Shown here one piece after another: positions 52,144 to 59,764 of a DNA stretch of 64,000 nucleotides. Each line of letters starts with the position of its first letter. The stretch's first letter is position 1. A program made the translations under genes and the position numbers. Under the pieces are notes generated by a model. The model had not been told where the DNA came from. It saw nothing but the letters and a program-made list of their open reading frames with translations, and ran no database searches. Source of the DNA: Candidatus Allofournierella merdavium (GTDB lineage Bacteria > Bacillota > Clostridia > Oscillospirales > Ruminococcaceae); assembly GCA_019118765.1 (NCBI GenBank), contig DWYI01000005.1:1-64000 (forward strand). Reading direction: 5' to 3'.

Positions 52144-53268
52144 TCAGCTTTCCAGCGCGAGATCGCCCGGGCGGATCCATCCCCTGCGGCGCATCAGGGT
52201 CCCCAGCAGCCAGCACAGCACCGCCGGCAGCACCACACAGATCAGCGCAAGGCCCGTCCAGTCGAAAGCGGTGATGGCCCCTTTCGCACCGGAGGCGACG
52301 TCCGCCACCCAGCCGCTGTACACGCCGATGGGCCCCACCAGTCCGCAGGTGCCCATGCCGGAGGAGACCGCCGGCCCGTTCATCTCCAGCCGGAACACGC
52401 AGGTGGCCAGCGGCCCGGTGACGGCGCTGGTGAGGATGGCGGGCAGCCAGATGCGGGGTTTTTTCAGGATGTTGCCCATCTGGAGCATGGAGGTGCCGAG
52501 GCCCTGGCTCACCAGCCCGCCCCAGCGGTTCTCCTTGAAGGAGAGCACCGCGAAGCCCACCATCTGCGCGCAGCAGCCGGCCACTGCCGCGCCGCCGGCA
52601 AGGCCCGTGAGGGAGAGCGCCGCGCAGATGGCCGCGGAGGAGATGGGCAGCGTGAGGGCCACGCCGATGATCACGCTGACCACGATGCCCATGACGAAGG
52701 GCTGCTGTTCGGTGGCCCACATGATGACCGTGCCCACGGCGGAGGCCGCCCTGCCGATGGCCGGCGCCCACCACAGCGCCAGCGCCGTGCCTGTAAAGAT
52801 GGTCACAAGGGGGGTGACCAGGATGTCCACCTTCGTCTCCTTGGAGACCAGCTTACCCGCCTCGCAGGCCAGGATGGCGATGACCAGCACCGCCAGCGGC
52901 CCGCCCGCGCCGCCCAGGCTGTTGGCCGCCTGCCCCACGGTGATGAGGGAGAACAGCACCAGTGCCGGGGCGTTCAGCGCGAAACCGATGCTCACCGCCA
53001 TGGCGGGCCCCGCCACCGACGAGGCAAAGCCGCCCATCTGGGTGAGCAGTTCCAGCCCCAGCTGGGTGCCCGCCGTGTTCAGGATGGTGCCGATGAGCAG
53101 CGAGGCAAAGAGGCCCTGGGCCATGGCGCCCATGGCGTCCACACCGTAGCGTCTGGCGCTGATCTTCACGTTCTTTGCGTCCGCATACGCCCGGATGGCG
53201 GCCAGTGCCTCCGCCAGCCGCTGCCGCGGCCTGCCCGGTTTGGCCGGGCTCTTCTGTTCTGTGTACAT
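52144..53268 (-). CDS. PTS EIIC-like membrane protein (PTS_EIIC_2 / PfoR-like)
   Basis: A 374-aa protein with about nine to ten membrane segments, of the EIIC-related family that includes clostridial PfoR (RRYGVDAMGAMAQGLFASLLIGTI near the N-terminus; FRLEMNGPAVSSGMGTCGLVGPIG; GWVADVASGAKGAI). No EIIA, EIIB or EIIC phosphorylation residue or partner gene is adjacent, so sugar phosphotransfer is doubtful. PfoR was first described as a regulator, but the family function is unclear. The start at 53268 follows GGGGAAAG. Confidence 0.78.
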   Translation of the reverse strand: MYTEQKSPAKPGRPRQRLAEALAAIRAYADAKNVKISARRYGVDAMGAMAQGLFASLLIGTILNTAGTQLGLELLTQMGGFASSVAGPAMAVSIGFALNAPALVLFSLITVGQAANSLGGAGGPLAVLVIAILACEAGKLVSKETKVDILVTPLVTIFTGTALALWWAPAIGRAASAVGTVIMWATEQQPFVMGIVVSVIIGVALTLPISSAAICAALSLTGLAGGAAVAGCCAQMVGFAVLSFKENRWGGLVSQGLGTSMLQMGNILKKPRIWLPAILTSAVTGPLATCVFRLEMNGPAVSSGMGTCGLVGPIGVYSGWVADVASGAKGAITAFDWTGLALICVVLPAVLCWLLGTLMRRRGWIRPGDLALES

Positions 53269-53351
53269 GATTCTTTCCCCTCCCGCGTTTTGTGCGAAGT
53301 TGTAGCATATTGTATTCTTTCCCGGGAATTTGTCAAGCACAGTGAAATCCC

Positions 53352-53380
53352 TTGCCGCCGTCGCCCGCTTTTGCTATACT
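53352..53380 (+). promoter_or_regulatory. promoter of the esterase gene
   Basis: TTGCCG (53352-53357), 17-nt spacer, TATACT (53375-53380). Confidence 0.65.
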
Positions 53381-53415
53381 GAATGAAAGTGCTGAAAAAG
53401 GGGCGTGCACACACC

Positions 53416-54174
53416 ATGGTCATACAATATTATAAGGAGCGCAGCGAATATCTGAAGCGGGAGATGGAATTCAAGGTCTACGGACACGGCGGGCCGGTGT
53501 GCCTTGCCTTCAGCTGCGAGGGCGGGCGCTTCTACGACTGGGAGGACCGGGGCCTTGTGAACGCGCTGGGCTTTCTGATCGACGCGGGCCGGCTGCGGCT
53601 GGTCTGCGCCGACAGCATCGACGCCGAAAGCTGGCTTTCCGACGGCGAGGGCCGCCAGCGCGCGGAAAACCAGGAGCGCTGGTTCTGCTGGCTCACCCGG
53701 GAGCTGGTCCCCCGCGCCCGGGAACTGTGCGCTCTGCTGGCCGATGAAAAGCTGCTTGCCGCCGGCATCAGCCTGGGCGCCGGCCACGCCGCGAACCTCT
53801 ATCTGCGCCGGCCGGACCTTTTTGGCGGCGCGGTCTGCCTGTCCGGCAGCTACACCGCCCGCGGCTGGTTCGGCGGCTATGCCGACGACCTGACCCTGCG
53901 CAACAGCCCCACCGACTATCTGCGGCTCATCCCCGTCGCCCAGCTTGCCCAATATACCGGCCCTTTCCTGCTCTGCTGCGGGCAGGGCCCCTATGAGGAC
54001 CGTTTCCTGGCCGAGACCCGCGCCTTTGACGCCGCGCTGGCGGCCAGGGGCCTGCCGGTGCGCACCGATCTGTGGGGCGCCGACGTGAGCCACGACTGGC
54101 CCTGGTGGCAGAAGGAACTGGCGGTGCTGTTCCCCCGGATGCTGGACGCCCCGGATGGCGCGCCCCGTACATAA
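53416..54174 (+). CDS. alpha/beta-hydrolase fold esterase-like protein
   Basis: A 252-aa cytoplasmic protein. The nucleophile elbow GISLGAGH (Ser about 117) and a C-terminal SHDWPWWQKEL (His near 225) match the putative-esterase (YbbA/enterochelin esterase-like) group. A YYKERSEYLKREMEFKVYGHGG start and a CGQGPYEDR segment before the acid residue also fit. ATG 53416 is chosen because the promoter -10 ends at 53380 and a GGGG ribosome site lies between. Substrate unknown; it could be a homoserine-acetyltransferase-like or carbohydrate esterase. Confidence 0.78.
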   Translation: MVIQYYKERSEYLKREMEFKVYGHGGPVCLAFSCEGGRFYDWEDRGLVNALGFLIDAGRLRLVCADSIDAESWLSDGEGRQRAENQERWFCWLTRELVPRARELCALLADEKLLAAGISLGAGHAANLYLRRPDLFGGAVCLSGSYTARGWFGGYADDLTLRNSPTDYLRLIPVAQLAQYTGPFLLCCGQGPYEDRFLAETRAFDAALAARGLPVRTDLWGADVSHDWPWWQKELAVLFPRMLDAPDGAPRT

Positions 54175-54297
54175 CGCTTTTCATGCCGCGCAGGGTATCC
54201 CGCGCGGCTTTTTTGTCGCTTTCGCACAATCGCTCCCCCTTCTGTGCCGCCGCGATTGTGTGGAACACCGATTTTGGACCGGGCTCCCTCTGCCCTA

Positions 54298-54326
54298 TTG
54301 CAATCCGAACCCCCATATGTTATTAT
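54298..54326 (+). promoter_or_regulatory. promoter of the amino-acid ABC operon
   Basis: TTGCAA (54298-54303), 17-nt spacer, TATTAT (54321-54326), 49 nt before the start. Confidence 0.7.
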
Positions 54327-54375
54327 TTTAGCATGATAAAGTAATAAAGCATTTTGCTTTGCTGGAGGGAACGCC

Positions 54376-55188
54376 ATGAAAAAGGCTGTATCGTTTTTGA
54401 CCGCCGCCGTACTGGCCGCCTCCCTGCTGGCCGGCTGCGGGCAGACCGGCGAGTCCGACTGGGAGTATGTGAAGGAAAAGGGCACCATGAAGATCGGCAT
54501 CACCCTGTTTGAGCCGATGAATTACTACGACCCGGAAAACCCGGACAAGCTGATCGGCTTTGACACGGAACTGGCCGAGGTGGTGTGCGAAAAGTTGGGT
54601 GTCACCCCGGAGTTCGTGGAGATCGACTGGGATCAGAAGGTGTTTGAGCTCCAGAGCAAAAACATCGACTGCATCTGGAACGGCATGACCATTTCGGACG
54701 ATTTGAAGGAGAATATGGACTTCTCTGTCCCCTACAGCGGCAACATGCAGGTCTGTGTGATCAACAGCGCCAACGCCGGCGTCTACACCGACCTTGCCAG
54801 CATGGCAAACGCGAAGATCGTGGCGGAGGCGGGCAGCGCGGGCCAGAAGAGCGTGGAAGCGGAGGACGTGCTGAAGGACGCCCAGCTCACCACCGTGCAG
54901 GCCCAGCGCGACACCCTGCTGGAACTGAAATCCGGCACCGCCGACGTGGCGGTGATCGACGCGGTGATGGCCTACGCCTCGGTGGGCGAGGGCACCGACT
55001 ACGCCGACCTGATGGTGGTGGACGGCATCGAACTCTCCAAGGAGGAGTACGGCATCGGCCTGCGCAAGGGCAGCGACATGACCGAAAAGATCAACACCGC
55101 GCTGCAGGAGTTGACCGACGACGGCACCGTGGCGGCGCTGTCGGAAAAGTATCCCTCGGTGCTGGTCACGCTGGAACCGAGCGCCTGA
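54376..55188 (+). CDS. polar amino-acid ABC transporter substrate-binding lipoprotein
   Basis: A 270-aa lipoprotein with lipobox SLLAGC (Cys about 21) and a family 3 solute-binding domain: GTMKIGITLFEPMNYY, LIGFDTELAEVVCEKLGV, NIDCIWNGMTIS and YGIGLRKGSDMTEKIN. The IWNGMT pattern is typical of polar amino acid or cystine binders; specificity cannot be assigned. First gene of a binding protein-permease-ATPase operon; a hairpin follows. Confidence 0.92.
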   Translation: MKKAVSFLTAAVLAASLLAGCGQTGESDWEYVKEKGTMKIGITLFEPMNYYDPENPDKLIGFDTELAEVVCEKLGVTPEFVEIDWDQKVFELQSKNIDCIWNGMTISDDLKENMDFSVPYSGNMQVCVINSANAGVYTDLASMANAKIVAEAGSAGQKSVEAEDVLKDAQLTTVQAQRDTLLELKSGTADVAVIDAVMAYASVGEGTDYADLMVVDGIELSKEEYGIGLRKGSDMTEKINTALQELTDDGTVAALSEKYPSVLVTLEPSA

Positions 55189-55218
55189 TCGAAAAATCCT
55201 CAAGAACCATTTGAACGC

Positions 55219-55251
55219 GCGCCGTCCGGGGCCATCGGCCCCGGGCGGCGC
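55219..55251 (+). terminator. intercistronic hairpin after the binding-protein gene
   Basis: A 15-bp GC stem (55219-55233 with 55237-55251, one G-U), ATC loop, no T run. Likely an RNA-stabilising or attenuating hairpin rather than a full terminator. Confidence 0.6.
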
Positions 55252-55302
55252 AGGTCTGCAATCCTGGCGCGCCCGGGCCCGCCGGAAAAAGGAGTTTTAT
55301 TC

Positions 55303-55950
55303 ATGTCGTTTTGGGACGTCACTCTGGAACTGCTGAAAGGGTTTCAAACCACCGTCGTGATCTTTGCCGGCACACTGGCCGCGGCGCTGCCGCTGGGGCT
55401 GGTGGTATGCTTTGGCTCCATGTGCCGCTTTGCACCGCTGCGCTGGCTCACCCGCACCTTTATCTGGATCATCCGGGGTACCCCGCTGATGCTGCAGGTG
55501 ATCGTGGTGTTTTATGTGCCGGGCCTCGCCTTCGGCATGCCGGTACAAAACCGGCTGGCGGCAGTGCTGGCGGCCTTCATCATCAACTACGCGGCCTATT
55601 TTTCCGAGATCTACCGGGGCGGCATCGAGGGCGTTCCCCAGGGTCAGTGGGAGGCCGGACAGGTGCTGGGCATGACCCGGGGGCAGATCTTCCTCCGGGT
55701 GGTGCTGCTGCAGGTGGTCAAGCGCATCCTTGCCCCCATGAGCAACGAGATCATCACCCTGGTGAAGGACACCAGCCTCGCCCGGGTCATCGCCGTGGGC
55801 GAAGTGATCCGGGCCGCCCAGGACATCACCGCCCAGCGGGCGCTGCTGTGGCCGCTGTTCTACACCGGCGTGTTCTATCTTGTTTTCAACGGCGGGCTGA
55901 CGCTGCTGTTCGGCTGGGCCGAAAAAAAGCTGAGTTATTACAGGGGGTGA
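55303..55950 (+). CDS. amino-acid ABC transporter permease (HisM/GlnP-like)
   Basis: A 215-aa membrane subunit with about five segments. RTFIWIIRGTPLMLQV and the EAA loop GIEGVPQGQWEAGQVLGMTRGQIFLRVVLLQ are hallmark features of polar amino-acid importers. Preceded by AAAAGGAG, 5 nt upstream of the ATPase gene. Confidence 0.93.
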   Translation: MSFWDVTLELLKGFQTTVVIFAGTLAAALPLGLVVCFGSMCRFAPLRWLTRTFIWIIRGTPLMLQVIVVFYVPGLAFGMPVQNRLAAVLAAFIINYAAYFSEIYRGGIEGVPQGQWEAGQVLGMTRGQIFLRVVLLQVVKRILAPMSNEIITLVKDTSLARVIAVGEVIRAAQDITAQRALLWPLFYTGVFYLVFNGGLTLLFGWAEKKLSYYRG

Positions 55951-55955
55951 CGGAC

Positions 55956-56729
55956 ATGGCGATCCTGGAGGTGAAGGGCCTGCGCAAGGCCTTTGGCGGC
56001 GCGCAGGTGCTGCGCGGCGTGGATTTCAAGCTGGAACAGGGCCAGGCCCTCTCCATCATCGGCTCCTCCGGCAGCGGCAAGACCACCCTTTTGCGCTGTC
56101 TGAATTTTCTGGAGACGCCCGACGAGGGCCAGCTGTATGTGAAAGGCGAGGAACTGTGGGGGCCCGCATGCACCCAGCCGGTGCGGCAAAAGCGGCTGCA
56201 CTTCGGCCTGGTGTTCCAGAACTTCAATCTCTTTCCCCAGTACACCGCGCTGCAGAACGTGACTCTGGCCATGGATCTGCTGGCCCGGGAGCGGCTGGGC
56301 AAGGCGGGCGCCAAACAGGCAGCGGCGGAAAACCGGGCGCAGGCGCAGGCGCTGCTGGGCCAGGTGGGCCTTGGCGACAAACTGAGCCACTACCCCTTCC
56401 AGCTGTCCGGCGGGCAGCAGCAGCGGGTGGCCATCGCCCGGGCGCTGGCGCTCCGGCCGGACATTCTGTGCTTCGACGAGCCCACCAGCGCCCTGGACCC
56501 GGAACTAACCGGCGAGGTGCTGCGGGTGATCAAGGGGCTGAAGAGCCGGAACACCACCATGATCGTGGTGACACACGAGATGGAGTTTGCCCGCAACGTG
56601 TCCGACCAGGTGCTTTTTATGGCGGACGGCGTGATCGAGGAGGCGGGAACGCCGGATGAGGTGTTCGGCGCCCCCCGGCGGGAGAAGACCCGGGCGTTCC
56701 TGGCCAACTGCCTGCGCCCGGTTTATTGA
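55956..56729 (+). CDS. amino-acid ABC transporter ATPase (GlnQ-like)
   Basis: A 257-aa ATP-binding subunit. Walker A is GSSGSGKTT, LVFQNFNLFPQYTAL is the GlnQ-type Q-loop region, signature LSGGQQQRV, Walker B ILCFDEPTSALDP and switch VVTHEMEFAR. Start ATG 55956 follows AGGGGG. Last gene of the operon. Confidence 0.94.
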   Translation: MAILEVKGLRKAFGGAQVLRGVDFKLEQGQALSIIGSSGSGKTTLLRCLNFLETPDEGQLYVKGEELWGPACTQPVRQKRLHFGLVFQNFNLFPQYTALQNVTLAMDLLARERLGKAGAKQAAAENRAQAQALLGQVGLGDKLSHYPFQLSGGQQQRVAIARALALRPDILCFDEPTSALDPELTGEVLRVIKGLKSRNTTMIVVTHEMEFARNVSDQVLFMADGVIEEAGTPDEVFGAPRREKTRAFLANCLRPVY

Positions 56730-56757
56730 GAGCGCAGCACCTGCGGCAGCTTTCCCC

Positions 56758-56786
56758 TTGTGCGGCGGCAAGGAATGTGGTATTGT
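56758..56786 (+). promoter_or_regulatory. candidate ddh promoter
   Basis: TTGTGC (56758-56763), 17-nt spacer, TATTGT (56781-56786), giving a leader of about 110 nt with a strong hairpin near its 5' end. Confidence 0.5.
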
Positions 56787-56800
56787 TTAAACAGCATCGC

Positions 56801-56836
56801 ACCGGGCGGGCGGTGGTCTTCCACCGCCCGCCCGGT
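56801..56836 (+). terminator. strong hairpin between the amino-acid ABC operon and ddh
   Basis: A perfect 16-bp stem (56801-56816 with 56821-56836), TCTT loop, only TTT at the end. It may terminate the ABC operon, or be a 5'-leader element if the promoter at 56758 is used. Confidence 0.65.
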
Positions 56837-56905
56837 TTGCACCTGAACGAGGATTCCCGCCACGGGTATTCCGCGTGTAGACCTTAACGAGACGGAGGAA
56901 TGAAT

Positions 56906-57889
56906 ATGATCCGCATTGGTATTATGGGTTACGGGAATCTGGGCCGCGGCGTGGAGTACGCCATTGCCCAGAATCCGGATATGCAGCTGGCCGCCGTGTT
57001 CACCCGGCGCGACCCCGCCTCCATCCGCACGGCGACGGCGGGCGTGCCGGTGCTGGCCGCCGACAGCGCCGCCGACATGAAGGACGAGATCGACGTGATG
57101 ATCCTGTGCGGCGGCAGCGCCACCGATCTGCCCGAGCAGACCCCGGCGCTGGCCCGCTGGTTCAACGTGGTGGACAGCTTTGACACCCACGCCCGCATCC
57201 CCGAGCACTTTGCAGCGGTGGACGCCGCCGCGAAGGAGGCGTCCACCCTCGGCCTGATCTCGGTGGGCTGGGACCCGGGTCTGTTCTCGCTGAACCGGGT
57301 ATACGCCAGCGCCGTGCTGCCCCAGGGCGAGAGTTACACTTTCTGGGGCAAGGGCGTGAGCCAGGGCCACTCCGACGCGATCCGCCGCATCGAGGGCGTG
57401 CAGGACGCGCGCCAGTACACCGTTCCGGTGGAGAGCGCGCTGGAGGCGGTGCGCAGCGGCAGCCAGCCCGTTCTGACCACCCGGCAGAAACACACCCGGG
57501 AGTGCTTTGTGGTGGCCAAGCCCGGCGCGGACACCGCCCGCATCGAAAAAGAGATCAAGGAGATGCCCAACTACTTTGCCGACTACGACACCACCGTGCA
57601 TTTCGTCAGCCAGGAGGAACTGCTGCGGGATCACGCGGGCCTGCCCCACGGCGGCATGGTCATCCGCACCGGCAAGACCGGCCCGGAGGGCGCCAATACC
57701 CATGTGATCGAGTACCGGCTGAAGCTGGACTCCAACCCCGAGTTTACCTCCAGCGTGCTGGTGGCCTATGCCCGCGCCCTCTGGCGGATGTACCAGGCCG
57801 GCGAGCGCGGCTGCAAGACCGTTCTGGACGTGCCCCCCGCTCTGCTCAGCCCCCTGAGCGGCGAGGAACTGCGCGCCTCCATGCTGTAA
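56906..57889 (+). CDS. ddh: meso-diaminopimelate dehydrogenase
   Basis: A 327-aa NADPH enzyme making meso-diaminopimelate from tetrahydrodipicolinate in one step, for peptidoglycan and lysine. Motifs are IMGYGNLGRGVE (Rossmann), FTRRDP, LCGGSATDLPEQTP, VDSFDTH, SVGWDPGLFSLNRV, FWGKGVSQGHSDAIRRI and GGMVIRTGKTG, all typical of Ddh. ATG 56906 is preferred over 56900 because GGAGG is 7 nt before it and only 1 nt from the earlier ATG. It lies downstream of an amino-acid importer. Confidence 0.96.
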   Translation: MIRIGIMGYGNLGRGVEYAIAQNPDMQLAAVFTRRDPASIRTATAGVPVLAADSAADMKDEIDVMILCGGSATDLPEQTPALARWFNVVDSFDTHARIPEHFAAVDAAAKEASTLGLISVGWDPGLFSLNRVYASAVLPQGESYTFWGKGVSQGHSDAIRRIEGVQDARQYTVPVESALEAVRSGSQPVLTTRQKHTRECFVVAKPGADTARIEKEIKEMPNYFADYDTTVHFVSQEELLRDHAGLPHGGMVIRTGKTGPEGANTHVIEYRLKLDSNPEFTSSVLVAYARALWRMYQAGERGCKTVLDVPPALLSPLSGEELRASML

Positions 57890-57920
57890 TGTTCAAAAGC
57901 TTTGCGAAAGGAGTTCTCCC

Positions 57921-58292
57921 ATGAAATTTTCCATGATCCATGAAAACTACAATGTGAGCGACCTGGACCGCTCCCTCGAATTTTACCGACAGGCACTGGG
58001 GCTGGAGGAGGTGCGCCGCAAGCCGGCGGCGGACGGCTCCTTCATCATCGTATATATGGCCGTGCCCGGCGAGCCCTTTGAGCTGGAACTCACCTGGCTG
58101 CGGGACCATCCCCAGAAGTACGACCTGGGCGAGTGCGAATTTCACCTAGCCTTCCGGGTGGACGACTACGACGCGGCCCATGAAAAGCACAAGCAGATGG
58201 GCTGCATCTGCTATGAAAACCCGTCGATGGGCATCTACTTCATCCAGGACCCGGACGGATACTGGCTGGAGATCGTTCCCACCCGCGCATAA
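57921..58292 (+). CDS. VOC superfamily protein, glyoxalase I-like
   Basis: A 123-aa single VOC domain: HENYNVSDLDRSLEFYRQALGL (metal ligand His 7 and the paired beta-alpha-beta start), ELELTWLRD, EFHLAFRVDDYDAAH, and YFIQDPDGYWLEIVP with the final Glu ligand. This pattern matches lactoylglutathione lyase-like proteins, though anaerobic Firmicutes usually lack glutathione, so the real thiol substrate is unclear. A GAAAGGAG ribosome site is present and it lies 31 nt after ddh, so it is probably co-transcribed. Confidence 0.87.
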   Translation: MKFSMIHENYNVSDLDRSLEFYRQALGLEEVRRKPAADGSFIIVYMAVPGEPFELELTWLRDHPQKYDLGECEFHLAFRVDDYDAAHEKHKQMGCICYENPSMGIYFIQDPDGYWLEIVPTRA

Positions 58293-58297
58293 AATTT

Positions 58298-58325
58298 GCC
58301 CGGCCGCATCCGCGGCCGGGCTTTT
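58298..58325 (+). terminator. terminator of ddh-VOC
   Basis: A perfect 10-bp GC stem (58298-58307 with 58312-58321) followed by TTTTC, 5 nt after the stop. Confidence 0.83.
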
Positions 58326-58346
58326 CTGCGCCGTTTGGGGCTGTGG

Positions 58347-58430
58347 TCAATCCTGCCCGCTCACATGGAGGCAGCACAGCATCACAAAGAACACCACAAA
58401 GAGCAGCACCAACACGCAACGAACGATCAT
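58347..58430 (-). CDS. 27-residue hydrophobic peptide, putative small membrane protein
   Basis: A short frame, MIVRCVLVLL then FVVFFVMLCCLHVSGQD, forming one membrane-spanning segment with a positively charged start. AGGAGG (complement 58438-58443) sits 8 nt before the ATG, an unusually good ribosome site for a chance frame. No close gene on the same strand follows, and it faces the ddh-VOC terminator. Could be a small regulatory membrane peptide, a type I toxin-like peptide or a chance frame; no homologue is recognised. Confidence 0.45.
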   Translation of the reverse strand: MIVRCVLVLLFVVFFVMLCCLHVSGQD

Positions 58431-58552
58431 TCCCCTCTCCTCCTTCGCCGGTCCTGCCCTGATTCTATCCCTTTTCTGAAAAAAAACGGCTCGCAGTGTG
58501 GCGGCTGTTTTTGTTTTTGCATACCATGGACTAACGAAAGGGGTGGATCCTT

Positions 58553-59620
58553 GTGAACAATCAGACCGCGAATGTGGATTTCTACTTGGGCGCGCTGGGC
58601 CCCCATGGTTTTCACGGATACTTTGACCGCCTGTGCCAGGAGCCGGACCGGCAGATGTACCTCATCAAGAGCGGCCCCGGCTGCGGCAAGAGCACGATGA
58701 TGCGCGGCGTGGCCGAGGCGTCGGCCCTGCCGGTGCAGCGCATTCACTGCTCCTCCGACCCGGACAGCCTGGACGGCGTCATTCTGGAGGAGCCCCGCGC
58801 CGCCGTGGTGGACGCAACGCCTCCGCACGCGCTGGAACCGGCCTGTCCCGGCGCCTGTGAGCGGGTGGTGAGCCTGTATCACACGATGGACGTGGCCCGG
58901 CTGACCGAAAACCGCGGGCAGATCCTGCGGCTCTCGATGCGCTGCAAAGCGCTGCAGGAGCGGGCGGCCAGCTACATCGCCGGGGCCGCAAAGCTTCTGG
59001 CGGACAGCCGCGCCACCGCCGCCTGGTCCACCGACACCGACAAAGCGCTGGCCTTTGCCGCGCGGCTGGCGCTGCGCTATCTGCCCCGGGGCGAGAGCGC
59101 GGGCGAGGAGCAGGTGCGGCTGCTCAGCGCCGTGACGCCCAAGGGAATCCTCACCTTTTACAACACCGTGCCCGCCCTGGCGGACACCGTCGTGGTGCTG
59201 CACGACGAGTACGGCCTGTGCGGCCGGCTGATCCTGGACGAACTGCGCAGGCAGGCGCTGCGCCGCGGGTACAGCATCATCAGCTGCCCCTGCCCGCTGG
59301 GCACCGGCGAGACCGAGCACCTGTTCATCCCCGCGCTGCGGCTGGCCTTCCTCACCTCCAACAGCTGGCATCCCATGGACTTTGAGGGCCAGAAAAACAT
59401 CCACTGCCGCCGCTTTGAGGACAAATCCAAGCTGCGCTGCCGCAAAAAGCGCCTGCGCTTCAACCGCCGCGCCGCCGCGGAACTGCTGGGCCAGGCCAGC
59501 GCCATGCAGCGGGAGGCCAAGATCAGCCACGACGCCATGGAACAGTTGTACGGCGCGGCCATCGACTTTGCCGCGGTGGACCGGGCGGCGGCGGAACTGC
59601 GCGCGGAACTCGGCCTGTAA
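58553..59620 (+). CDS. P-loop ATPase, PRK06851-like
   Basis: A 355-aa soluble protein. Walker A is GPGCGKST (41-48) near the N-terminus, followed by a HCSSDPDSLDGVI segment and VVDATPPHALEP, which resemble the PRK06851-type Bacillus/Clostridia proteins as I recall them. Those usually have a second, similar P-loop half; here the equivalent place (VVLHDEYGLCGRLILDELRRQ, about 220) lacks a GKS/T motif, so only one active site is expected. Start is GTG 58553 after AAAGGGG. Function unknown. It is upstream of an XPD-like helicase on the same strand. Confidence 0.75.
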   Translation: MNNQTANVDFYLGALGPHGFHGYFDRLCQEPDRQMYLIKSGPGCGKSTMMRGVAEASALPVQRIHCSSDPDSLDGVILEEPRAAVVDATPPHALEPACPGACERVVSLYHTMDVARLTENRGQILRLSMRCKALQERAASYIAGAAKLLADSRATAAWSTDTDKALAFAARLALRYLPRGESAGEEQVRLLSAVTPKGILTFYNTVPALADTVVVLHDEYGLCGRLILDELRRQALRRGYSIISCPCPLGTGETEHLFIPALRLAFLTSNSWHPMDFEGQKNIHCRRFEDKSKLRCRKKRLRFNRRAAAELLGQASAMQREAKISHDAMEQLYGAAIDFAAVDRAAAELRAELGL

Positions 59621-59693
59621 AGTCCAACAGGTTTCCATATTTTGACAGCGCCACAGCCCAGCTTTTTGTGCAGGCAAAGCGGGTTTGTGGTAC

Positions 59694-59737
59694 AATGGGT
59701 GCCAAAGGCGGAAGGTTTTTCGCCTTTGGCACCCATT
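59694..59737 (+). repeat. inverted repeat in the leader of the helicase gene
   Basis: A perfect 17-bp stem (59694-59710 with 59721-59737) with a loop containing TTTTT, no T run after it. It starts at the end of a TACAAT -10-like hexamer (59691-59696), so it could be an operator or leader hairpin. Confidence 0.55.
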
Positions 59738-59764
59738 TCTTGTGTGTGAAGGGAGGCGCGGCGC

